Below, in pieces: positions 1-5,660 of a DNA stretch of 5,696 nucleotides (position 1 is its first letter; every line of letters starts with the position of its first letter). Source of the stretch: JBKHHU01 sp046539045. GTDB lineage: Bacteria > Planctomycetota > Phycisphaerae > SM23-33. The position numbers and the translations under genes are program-made. Location of the stretch: positions 1-5,696 of the forward strand of contig JBKHHU010000207.1 in assembly GCA_046539045.1 (NCBI GenBank), in the 5' to 3' direction. The notes beneath the pieces were generated by a model. That model saw only the letters and a list, made by a program, of their open reading frames with translations. It did no database searches and had not been told where the DNA came from.

Positions 1-164
1 AATCTGTGACATCTGTGTAATCTGTGGACCCAAGCCGTTAGCCGTGTAGAGCGGCGGGATCCCCCATCAGGCGCCAGCCAAAACAATCTGTGACATCTGT
101 GTAATCTGTGGACCCAAGCCGTTAGCCGTGTAGAGCGGCGGGATCCCCCCATCAGGCGCCAGCC
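1..164. repeat. 84-bp tandem repeat, two copies (1-79 and 85-164)
   Basis: Two nearly identical units start at 1 and 85. They differ by one extra C in the run near 145-150, and AAAAC (80-84) separates them. Each unit opens with a short-period block, ATCTGTGAC ATCTGTGTA ATCTGTGGA, of period 9; read on the minus strand this is a CACAGAT word repeated every 9 nt. A non-periodic tail of about 50 bp follows, containing GCCGTTAGCCG and GGCGGGATCC. No open frame here looks like a protein. The array may continue to the left of the window. I cannot name the family; it looks like a dispersed intergenic repeat. Confidence 0.9.
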
Positions 165-168
165 CACT

Positions 169-207
169 AATTCGTGCCAATTCGTGTAATTCGTGGACAA
201 AAGCCGT
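169..207. repeat. Diverged third repeat module (ATTCGTG period-9 type)
   Basis: This stretch has the same plan as the opening of the 84-bp units: three copies of ATTCGTG spaced 9-10 nt apart, then GTGGACAAAAGCCGT. The matching tail of the 84-bp units reads GTGGACCCAAGCCGT. On the minus strand the word is CACGAAT instead of CACAGAT. The non-periodic tail with GGCGGGATCC is missing here. It ends about 50 nt before the first gene's start codon, so it forms part of that gene's likely leader. Confidence 0.75.
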
Positions 208-245
208 CCCCGGCCCGAAAATGGTTGGTTCCTCGACTTTTGTCC
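195..245 (+). promoter_or_regulatory. Leader inverted repeat abutting the Shine-Dalgarno of the first M16 gene
   Basis: GGACAAAAG at 195-203 is the perfect reverse complement of CTTTTGTCC at 237-245, with a 33-nt interior. The right arm ends exactly where the candidate Shine-Dalgarno GGAG (246-249) begins, 7 nt before ATG 257. The left arm lies inside the period-9 repeat module at 169-207. If transcribed, the stem could modulate ribosome access to the operon. This is inferred from position alone; no promoter could be assigned with confidence in 165-256. Confidence 0.45.
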
Positions 246-256
246 GGAGTACCTGA

Positions 257-1501
257 ATGACAGAGACGTTTCACGTAAAGGAATACCCCAGCGGGCTGAC
301 GCTTCTGGGCATGCCCATGCCGCTGGTTTCGTCGGCGGCGTTTACCATCGCCCTTCCCGGCGGGGCTGCGTATGACCCCGAGCCCGCCTTGGGTGCGGGC
401 AACGTGGGCATCGAATGGCTCTTCCGAGGGGCCGGGGATATGGACACCCGCGCCCTCAACGACGCCCTGGAAGCTCTCGGCTGCGATCACGGCGAGAGCG
501 TCCGGTCGACGCACCTGGTTCTCTCGGCTGTGCAACTGGGGCGAAACCTTCCGAAGGTTCTGGAGATCTACGCCGACATCCTCCGCCGGCCGAGGCTGGA
601 AGATCAGACATTCCAGCCGTCGCGACAACTGGCCCTGCAGGACGTGCTCGGGCTGGAGGACGAACCGGCCCGCAAGGCGAACATCCTGCTGCGGGAGAAG
701 TTCTATCCGTCTCCGCTCGGCCGGTGCGTATTCGGGCACGAGCAGACCCTCCGCGCGATGACGGCAGAGCCGATCCGGGCGCATCTGAACCGCTGCCTGA
801 GTCCCAACGGAGCGATTGTTTCGGTGGCGGGGAATTTCGAGTGGGACACGCTGGTCGGGCACGTCGACGAGTTGCTGGGCGACTGGACCAAACCGGCGCT
901 GCCGCCGCTGGAAATCACCCCGCCGGAAAACGGCGTCAACCACCTCGAGAAGGACTCCGCCCAATCGCACATCGCGATGGGTCACGCGACGGTCCCGCTC
1001 GGGCACGAGCACTACTATTCGGCCCGACTGGCGGAGACAGTGCTGAGCGGTGGGATGGCCAGCCGGTTGTTCACGGAAGTTCGCGAGAAGCGCGGCCTGG
1101 CGTACAGCGTCGGGAGCAGCTACCACTGCGTGAAGGACCACGCGGGCATTTTCACCTACGTCGGGACCCGCCCGGAGCTGACGCAGGAAACCTTCGACGT
1201 GACCACCGGCGAGATCCGCCGCCTGGCAGAGGGCATCGACGGGGAGGAAATGCAGCGGGCTCGCGTGCAGCTCAAGAGCGGGCTGGTGATGCAGGGCGAG
1301 TCGACACGCTCACGGGCCGGCAGCATGGCCAGCGACTGGTACCTGCTCGGTCAGGTGCGGACCCTGGAGCAGATCGCCCGGGCCACGCAGGAAGTGACGA
1401 TCGATCAGGTAATGGACTATCTCCGCCAGATGCCCGCGACCGACTTCACCGTACTGGTGATCGGCCCGGAAGGCGTCAGCGTCGACGGAGCGAACGGATA
1501 G
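257..1501 (+). CDS. M16-family peptidase-like subunit without zinc site (Arg/Tyr-pair subunit)
   Basis: This 414-residue protein has the two-domain M16 layout: an N-terminal M16 domain at about residues 8-160 and an inactive-type C-terminal M16 domain at about 170-350. Where active members carry HFLEH, it reads NVGIEWLFRG (49-58), so both His ligands are gone. The distal Glu ligand position appears to be Asp129. The C-terminal domain keeps the substrate-binding loop SRLFTEVREKRGLAYSV, with Arg276 and Tyr283 at the usual seven-residue spacing. It is therefore probably catalytically dead alone and serves as the substrate-positioning partner of the next gene's product, as in split bacterial M16B heterodimers and the mitochondrial processing peptidase. 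No signal peptide is visible, so a cytoplasmic location is likely. The start ATG 257 has GGAG at 246-249. The stop is 2 nt before the next ATG, implying translational coupling. Family assignment is firm; substrate is unknown. Confidence 0.9.
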   Translation: MTETFHVKEYPSGLTLLGMPMPLVSSAAFTIALPGGAAYDPEPALGAGNVGIEWLFRGAGDMDTRALNDALEALGCDHGESVRSTHLVLSAVQLGRNLPKVLEIYADILRRPRLEDQTFQPSRQLALQDVLGLEDEPARKANILLREKFYPSPLGRCVFGHEQTLRAMTAEPIRAHLNRCLSPNGAIVSVAGNFEWDTLVGHVDELLGDWTKPALPPLEITPPENGVNHLEKDSAQSHIAMGHATVPLGHEHYYSARLAETVLSGGMASRLFTEVREKRGLAYSVGSSYHCVKDHAGIFTYVGTRPELTQETFDVTTGEIRRLAEGIDGEEMQRARVQLKSGLVMQGESTRSRAGSMASDWYLLGQVRTLEQIARATQEVTIDQVMDYLRQMPATDFTVLVIGPEGVSVDGANG

Positions 1502-1503
1502 AC

Positions 1504-2733
1504 ATGGAATTCAAACACACCACACTGGATAACGGACTGACAATCGCCGCGGAGGTCAACCCGCAGGCGCAGTCGATGGCGGTTGGGTTTTTCGCCCGCA
1601 CCGGAAGCAGGGACGAGACACCGGAAGTTTCCGGCGTGTCGCACTTCCTCGAGCACATGATGTTCAAGGGCACCGAGCGGCGGACCGCGTTCGACGTCAA
1701 CCGGGAATTCGACGAGCTGGGCGCCAACTACAACGCCTTCACTTCCGAGGAGAACACCGTCTACTACGCCGCGGTGCTTCCGGAGTTCCAGGCCCAGCTG
1801 ATGGACCTGATGGGCGACATGCTCCGCCCGAGCCTGCGGCAGGACGATTTCGACATCGAGAAGAATGTCATTCTCGAGGAGATCGCCCTCTATGAAGATC
1901 AGCCGCAATTCCGCGTCTACGACTGGCTCATGAGCCAGTACTTCCACGACCACCCGCTGGGGAATATGATCCTCGGGACGAAAGAGTCGATCGAGACGAT
2001 GAAGCGCGACGACATGCAGGCGTATTTCGACCGCCGCTATTCACCGACCAACGTGACGCTGGTGGCGGTGGGGAATGTCGACTTCGACGCGCTGGTCGAG
2101 CAGGCCCGGACGCATTGCGGCCGCTGGGTGCCGTTGGAAGCGCCCCGGCATGTCGAGCCGGCCAACGGGGCGACCAACTCGCTGGTGGTACACGACCCGT
2201 CGCTGGTGCGGGAGACCGTGGCCATGATGTCAGCCGCCCCGTCCGCCCAGGATGAGGCGCGGTACGCTGCCACGCTGGCGTCGGTGATCGTCGGCGACGT
2301 CTCCGGCAGCCGGCTTTATTACGCACTGGTCGACCCGGCCGTCGCCGACGAGGCGGTCATGAGCTACAGTCCGATGGACGGTGCGGGAACGTTCATGACG
2401 TTCCTGTCCGGCGAGCCGGGGCGGTCGGCTGAGATCCTGCAGATCGCGCGGGACGTGATCGGGAAATTCCTGGAAGAGGGCCCCACCGAGACGGAGTTGC
2501 AGGCGGCGAAGAACAAGATCGCCACCGCCGCGACCGCCAAGGGCGAGCTGCCGATGGGCAGGCTGACGTCGGTCGGGTTCGACTGGGTCTACCGCCAGGC
2601 GTACGTCCCGCTGATGGAACAGATCGAGACGCTCTTCACCGCCACGACTGGGGAGGTACTGGACGTGGCGCGGACGTATGACATGCAACGCTGTGCGACG
2701 CTGGCACTAGGCCCGGCCGAGACGATCGAATAA
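1504..2733 (+). CDS. M16-family zinc metallopeptidase, catalytic subunit
   Basis: This 409-residue protein is the zinc-bearing M16B partner. The inverted zinc motif HFLEH lies at residues 47-51 (His47 and His51 as ligands, Glu50 as the catalytic base). The distal ligand is Glu126 in VILEEIALYEDQP, with the supporting Glu119 upstream. The flanking MMFKGT and ELGANYNAFTSEENTVYY blocks are typical of the family. The C-terminal domain spans about residues 180-390. There the loop expected to read REKRGLAY reads VDPAVADE (276-283), so the Arg/Tyr pair is replaced by Val and Glu. The length matches single-repeat M16B proteins of about 400-430 residues. The ATG lies 2 nt after the upstream stop; only a distant GGAG (1487-1490) precedes it, consistent with coupled translation. 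A longer frame running in from upstream is overlap with the first gene, not coding. The likely role is processing or degradation of peptides by the heterodimer; the substrate cannot be read from sequence. Confidence 0.94.
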   Translation: MEFKHTTLDNGLTIAAEVNPQAQSMAVGFFARTGSRDETPEVSGVSHFLEHMMFKGTERRTAFDVNREFDELGANYNAFTSEENTVYYAAVLPEFQAQLMDLMGDMLRPSLRQDDFDIEKNVILEEIALYEDQPQFRVYDWLMSQYFHDHPLGNMILGTKESIETMKRDDMQAYFDRRYSPTNVTLVAVGNVDFDALVEQARTHCGRWVPLEAPRHVEPANGATNSLVVHDPSLVRETVAMMSAAPSAQDEARYAATLASVIVGDVSGSRLYYALVDPAVADEAVMSYSPMDGAGTFMTFLSGEPGRSAEILQIARDVIGKFLEEGPTETELQAAKNKIATAATAKGELPMGRLTSVGFDWVYRQAYVPLMEQIETLFTATTGEVLDVARTYDMQRCATLALGPAETIE

Positions 2734-2760
2734 GTACGGTCGGTAATACTTTCGCGCACG

Positions 2761-2837
2761 GTTGGTGGGTCTCCCGACCCACCAACTCCGCACGATCAAC
2801 GCTACGCAGTTGATGGCGGGTCAGGAGACCCGCCATC
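2761..2837. repeat. REPIN-like pair of inverted hairpins between the M16 pair and murD
   Basis: Hairpin 1 (2761-2786) is GTTGGTGGGTC, loop TCCC, GACCCACCAAC: a perfect 11-bp stem. Hairpin 2 (2812-2837) is GATGGCGGGTC, loop AGGA, GACCCGCCATC, also a perfect 11-bp stem. Hairpin 2 is an inverted copy of hairpin 1: its reverse complement matches in about 20 of 23 columns with a 3-nt gap. The centre between them can also pair (ATCAAC 2795-2800 with GTTGAT 2809-2814). TTCGCGCACG occurs directly before the element (2751-2760) and again at 2845-2854. CGCACGATCAACG (2789-2801) and CGCACGATGAACG (2849-2861) are related direct repeats. This plan resembles REP doublets. No transposase is present. It could act as an attenuator or as an mRNA-stabilising structure. 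Confidence 0.8.
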
Positions 2838-2878
2838 CGGATAATTCGCGCACGATGAACGACAGCCGGAACAACACC

Positions 2879-4180
2879 ATGGAACTGCAAGGAAAACGCG
2901 TGACAGTCGTCGGGCTCGGGCGCTTCGGTGGAGGCGTGGGAGTCACGCGATGGCTCTGCCGGCAGGGGGCGATTGTCACCGTCTCGGATGCTGCCGACGC
3001 GGCGGCGTTGAAGGACTCCGTCGCCCAACTCGACGGCTTCGACGTGACGCTGCATCTCGGCCGGCACGACGAGCGGGACTTCACCGACGCGGACCTGCTG
3101 GTGGTCAACCCCGCCGTGCCGAAGGAGAGCCCGCTGATCGGCCGGGCTGAGCAAGCCGGCGTGCCGCGAACCAGCGAGATCAACCTGTTCATCGAGCGGT
3201 GCAACGCGCCGATCGCGGGCATCACCGGCTCGGTCGGCAAGAGCACCACCACCGCGATGGCCGGGGCGATCCTCGCAACGCAGCGGACCACCCACGTCGG
3301 CGGGAATATCGGCAGGAGCCTCCTGGAGACACTGCCCGAGATCCGCGAAGACCACGTGGTCGTGCTCGAGCTGTCGAGCTTCCAGTTGGAGGACCTGCCG
3401 CTGATCGCCACCAGCCCGCACGTGGCCCTGGTGACGAACCTGACGCCCAACCACCTCGACCGCCACGGAACCATGGACGCCTACGCCGCAGCCAAGAGGA
3501 ACATCTTCGCCTTCCAGGGGCCTGATGACGTGCTGATCCTCAACCGGGACGATGAACCTACCCGAGGCTGGGCCGATGACGCCCCGGGCAGGGTCGAATT
3601 CTTCGGCAGCGACCAGGAGCCCTTCGAGCTGGCCGTCCCGGGCGAGCACAACCAGCTCAACGCGCGGGCAGCCTGGGCGATCGCCAGACAGTTCAACGTC
3701 CCCCGCCAGCGGGCGGCAGAAGCGCTGAAGAGCTTTACCGGCCTGCCGCATCGGCTCTCACTGGTGGCCGAGAAGGACGGCGTGCGGTACTTCAACGACT
3801 CCAAGTGCACCACACCGGGCGGGGCGATGGTCGCTGCCGGCGCGTTCAAGCCCCGCCGGGCGATCCTGATCGTCGGCGGGTATGACAAGAACGTCAGCTT
3901 CGCGGAGATGGGACGCTTCCTGGCTGAGCGTGCCAAGGGCGTGATCGCGCTGGGCGCCACTGCCGGCCAGATCGCAGCGGCTGTGGATGATGCACGGGCC
4001 GAGGACATCCCCGTTCTCATGCGGGCGACGACGCTGGAGCAGGCGGTCACGCTCGCTGCCGACCTTGCCGACGCGGGCGACGCGGTGCTCCTGAGCCCCG
4101 CCTGCGCCTCCTACGACATGTTCGTCAACTACGAACAACGCGGCGACGAATTCGTGCGACTGGTCCGGCAACTCAAGTAA
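2879..4180 (+). CDS. murD: UDP-N-acetylmuramoyl-L-alanine--D-glutamate ligase (MurD)
   Basis: This cytoplasmic Mur ligase (433 residues; E. coli MurD has about 438) adds D-glutamate to UDP-MurNAc-L-Ala using ATP in peptidoglycan precursor synthesis. The N-terminal Rossmann-like UDP-binding domain opens with VTVVGLGRFGGGVGV (8-22). The ATP loop is TGSVGKSTTT (116-125). ELSSFQLED (164-172) carries the catalytic Glu164. NLTPNHLDRHG (187-197) holds the metal-site His. Lys206 in AAAKRNIF is the expected carbamylated lysine. The C-terminal domain has LPHRL (289-293), NDSK (306-309), GGYDK (333-337) and LLSPACASYDMFVNYEQRGDEF (404-425), the most MurD-specific block. I chose ATG 2879 because MELQGKRVTVVG matches the normal MurD start. 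In-frame ATG 2855 lies inside a repeat copy, and TTG 2762 would translate the hairpins. The gap to the M16 genes is 145 nt, so an operon is possible but unproven. Confidence 0.96.
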   Translation: MELQGKRVTVVGLGRFGGGVGVTRWLCRQGAIVTVSDAADAAALKDSVAQLDGFDVTLHLGRHDERDFTDADLLVVNPAVPKESPLIGRAEQAGVPRTSEINLFIERCNAPIAGITGSVGKSTTTAMAGAILATQRTTHVGGNIGRSLLETLPEIREDHVVVLELSSFQLEDLPLIATSPHVALVTNLTPNHLDRHGTMDAYAAAKRNIFAFQGPDDVLILNRDDEPTRGWADDAPGRVEFFGSDQEPFELAVPGEHNQLNARAAWAIARQFNVPRQRAAEALKSFTGLPHRLSLVAEKDGVRYFNDSKCTTPGGAMVAAGAFKPRRAILIVGGYDKNVSFAEMGRFLAERAKGVIALGATAGQIAAAVDDARAEDIPVLMRATTLEQAVTLAADLADAGDAVLLSPACASYDMFVNYEQRGDEFVRLVRQLK

Positions 4181-4204
4181 CCGTCGGCAATGCGGCGGGT
4201 TATT

Positions 4205-4456
4205 AACCACGGAGGGCACAGAGGACACAGAGTTTTCTCTGGTTTCTCTTAAGTCACGAAGATAGACCAAGGCCACAAAGATCACGAAGAACGGCTTGGG
4301 TTTCTGCTTCCGCTTTCGGAGCGGCACGCCCCGGTTGATCGCGCTGCTCCACAGACAGAAAACTAGGAATCCTTTGTGGTCTTCGTGGTCTTCGAGTTCT
4401 TAGTGACGAAAGAAGAGACCGGTAAAAACTCTCGGTGTCCTCTGTGCCCTGTGGTT
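4205..4456. repeat. About 250-bp nested palindromic repeat element, copy A
   Basis: The element starts AACCACGGAGGGCACAGAGG and ends with its near reverse complement (CCTCTGTGCCCTGTGGTT), giving terminal inverted repeats of about 28 bp. A second inner arm pair contains CACGAAG/CACAAAG words every 9 nt (about 4253-4291) against TTTGTGGTCTTCGTGGTCTTC (about 4374-4394). A third, central pair is GGAGC (4318-4322) with GCTCC (4346-4350). The asymmetric core CTGCTTCCGCTTTCGGAGC fixes its orientation, which matches copies B and C. It fills the convergent gap, starting 24 nt after the murD stop and ending 9 nt before the next gene's stop, so a bidirectional terminator role is plausible. It is the most diverged of the three copies. 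Short open frames inside it are low-complexity and not credible. Confidence 0.9.
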
Positions 4457-4465
4457 GGCCGGAAC

Positions 4466-5056
4466 CTACTCTTTCAGCACCATGTCGATGCAGATGACCG
4501 CGCCCATGATCAGCGGGCGGACGGGATCGTTTTCGGGGACCGACGGGTCGATGCTCAGGACGTAGTTGTCTGCCGAGGTGAACAGCTCCTTGCCGAGCCC
4601 CGCCCATTGTTTGGTCACCTTCGCCAGCGACCTGCCGTCGGGAGTGTTGAACGAAAACTCCCAACTCGTCCACTTGCCCTTGAGCATGCACATCGGCTGA
4701 TCGTTGGTATCCAGCACGTTGAAGGCACCACCGAGGCTGAAGAACTTCTGCTTGAATCCGCCCAGCGGCTGCTGGTTCTCATCGATCACCGCCACCCGCG
4801 AACGGAACAGCGTGATGCCCCTGCCGACCTGCAGAATGGGCTGGCCGTCCGGTGTGGTCAGTTCCACGTTGAACGGAGTCATCGGTTTGTACTTCGTGAA
4901 CCGGAAGAACTTGGTGAACATCCCGAGCCTCGGTTCGCGGCAGTGGATGAGAGTTTCCTGGGTTTCCGGGTCGAGGATGTCGTAGTTGTTGGCGGCTTTG
5001 AACATCCCGATGTGTTCCTTCACGAAGAAGGTGTTCCTGTTGAGTACCGGGTGCAT
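4466..5056 (-). CDS. LURP-one-related / phospholipid scramblase-like protein
   Basis: This 196-residue protein resembles the LURP-one-related (LOR) and scramblase families, which share a Tubby-like closed beta-barrel around one hydrophobic helix. Visible signs are an N-terminal NRNTFFVKEHIGMFKAANNYDIL block (6-28), repeated beta-hairpin elements with turn motifs (TPDGQPIL 68-75, DENQQPLGGFKQKFFSLGG 92-110, DTNDQPM 116-122, TPDGRSLAKV 138-147), the strand KQWAGLGKELFTSADNYVLSI (149-169), and a terminal hydrophobic helix PLIMGAVICIDMVLKE (181-196). No signal peptide or early membrane segment is present. The start ATG at 5056-5054 has GGGAG 8 nt upstream; a longer frame to 5131 reaches the edge of a repeat and lacks such a site. 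Bacterial members have no settled function; lipid binding or membrane association is possible, and scramblase activity should not be assumed. It is convergent with murD and flanked by repeat copies A and B. Confidence 0.82.
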   Translation of the reverse strand: MHPVLNRNTFFVKEHIGMFKAANNYDILDPETQETLIHCREPRLGMFTKFFRFTKYKPMTPFNVELTTPDGQPILQVGRGITLFRSRVAVIDENQQPLGGFKQKFFSLGGAFNVLDTNDQPMCMLKGKWTSWEFSFNTPDGRSLAKVTKQWAGLGKELFTSADNYVLSIDPSVPENDPVRPLIMGAVICIDMVLKE

Positions 5057-5064
5057 GCTGGTGT

Positions 5065-5069
5065 CTCCC
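5065..5069 (-). promoter_or_regulatory. Shine-Dalgarno site fixing the LOR-like gene start
   Basis: On the minus strand the sequence reads GGGAG, then ACACCAGC, then ATG: a strong purine-rich site with an 8-nt spacer. It supports initiation at 5056 and argues against the in-frame ATG at 5131, which would add 25 residues translated from leader sequence. Confidence 0.7.
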
Positions 5070-5091
5070 GCTTCTAACGATATGGACAGTC

Positions 5092-5111
5092 CCGCCGAAC
5101 CGATCCGGCGG
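5092..5111 (-). other. Small hairpin in the leader of the LOR-like gene
   Basis: CCGCCG (5092-5097) pairs perfectly with CGGCGG (5106-5111) across an 8-nt loop. It lies about 36 nt upstream of the start codon, in the 77-nt stretch between repeat copy B and the gene. There is no U-tract after it on the minus strand, so it is not an obvious intrinsic terminator. In GC-rich DNA a 6-bp stem can arise by chance. Confidence 0.35.
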
Positions 5112-5133
5112 ATTTCTCCACTTGCGATCATTG

Positions 5134-5391
5134 AACCACAGAGGGCACCGAGATCACAGAGGCTTTCTGTTGCTCTTCGCTTTAAATCACGAAGACCGCG
5201 AAGGCCACGAAGATCACAAAGAACGGCTTGGTTTTTCTGCTTCCGCTTTCGAAACGACGCGACCCGACTGGTCGCGATGCTCCGCAGTCAGAAGAACCAC
5301 AGAACCTTCGAGGCCTTCGTGGTCTTCGAGTTCTTTGTGACTTAAACAGAAACCCGTAAGACCCTCTGTGTTCTCTGTGACCTCCGTGGTT
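5134..5391. repeat. About 250-bp nested palindromic repeat element, copy B
   Basis: This copy is 258 bp. The terminal arms are AACCACAGAGGGCACCGAGA at the left and CTCTGTGACCTCCGTGGTT at the right. The inner arms at about 5183-5221 and 5305-5345 are long near-complements built from CACGAAG-type words every 9 nt. The central hairpin is CGCGACC (5258-5264), a 5-nt loop, and GGTCGCG (5270-5276), a perfect 7-bp stem. It has the same orientation as copies A and C. It lies 77 nt upstream of the LOR-like gene's ATG, so it may contain or block that gene's promoter. Transcribed from either strand it could fold into one long hairpin. Confidence 0.92.
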
Positions 5392-5405
5392 TTATCAAAC
5401 TTCTG

Positions 5406-5658
5406 AACCACGGAGGACACTGAGATCACGGAGATCTTCAGGTAGTCATCTATTAAGCACGAAGATAAACCAAGGCCACGAAGATCACTAAGAACGGCTT
5501 GGTCTCCTGCTTCCGCTTTCGGAGCGCCGCGACCCGGCTGGTCGCGATGCTCCGCAGTCAGAGAACCAGAAATCCTTCGCGGCCTTCGTGGTCTTCGAGT
5601 TCTTTGTGACTTAAGAGAAACCAGAAAAAACTCTGTGTCCTCTGTGCCCTCGGTGGTT
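5406..5658. repeat. About 250-bp nested palindromic repeat element, copy C
   Basis: This copy is 253 bp and starts only 14 nt after copy B, making a near-tandem pair. The left terminus is AACCACGGAGGACACTGAGA and the right is TCCTCTGTGCCCTCGGTGGTT. The inner arms carry CACGAAGAT and GGCCACGAAGATCAC words against GCGGCCTTCGTGGTCTTCG. The centre is a two-layer hairpin: CGGAGC (5520-5525) with GCTCCG (5549-5554), enclosing CGCGACC (5528-5534) with GGTCGCG (5540-5546). Differences from B are scattered substitutions, so it is not a very recent duplicate. It ends 2 nt from the stop codon of the partial gene at the window's right edge. Confidence 0.92.
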
Positions 5659-5660
5659 TG

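Noticed and set aside
167..1141. Long minus-strand open frame antisense to the first M16 gene
   Set aside because: Its product is Arg/His/Val-rich with no recognisable domain, and it is a mirror of the G/C-rich third positions of the real gene. It also runs into the leader repeats.
415..1503. Upstream extension of the second M16 gene's frame
   Set aside because: This part is an alternative frame inside the first M16 gene, Arg/Gly/Pro-rich. M16 homology begins only at the ATG at 1504.
2762..2878. Longer MurD starts at TTG 2762 or ATG 2855
   Set aside because: The first translates both hairpins of the repeat and the second begins inside a repeat copy. Neither has a Shine-Dalgarno, and MurD homology starts at 2879.
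2636..3751. 371-codon minus-strand open frame opposite murD
   Set aside because: It crosses the M16 gene end, the hairpin doublet and much of murD. Its composition is low-quality and shows no family motif, whereas murD in the opposing frame is unambiguous.
4178..4202. Possible intrinsic terminator just after murD (TAACC...GGTTA)
   Set aside because: Only 5 bp pair cleanly, the inner stem mismatches and no T-run follows. The adjacent palindromic element is a better candidate.
4376..5077. 233-codon plus-strand open frame opposite the LOR-like gene
   Set aside because: It starts in repeat copy A and lacks any recognisable domain. The minus-strand frame has a coherent LOR-like sequence and a good ribosome-binding site.
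4986..5429. Short frames in repeat copy B giving His/Arg-rich peptides (HRGHRDHRG, HEDREGHEDHKE types)
   Set aside because: The peptide repeats are just the 9-nt DNA period read as three codons. They occur on both strands of a palindrome, a typical spurious translation of non-coding repeats.
4205..5658. CRISPR array
   Set aside because: The repeats are about 250-bp palindromes with a 9-nt inner period. There are no 25-40 bp identical repeats with unique spacers and no cas genes.
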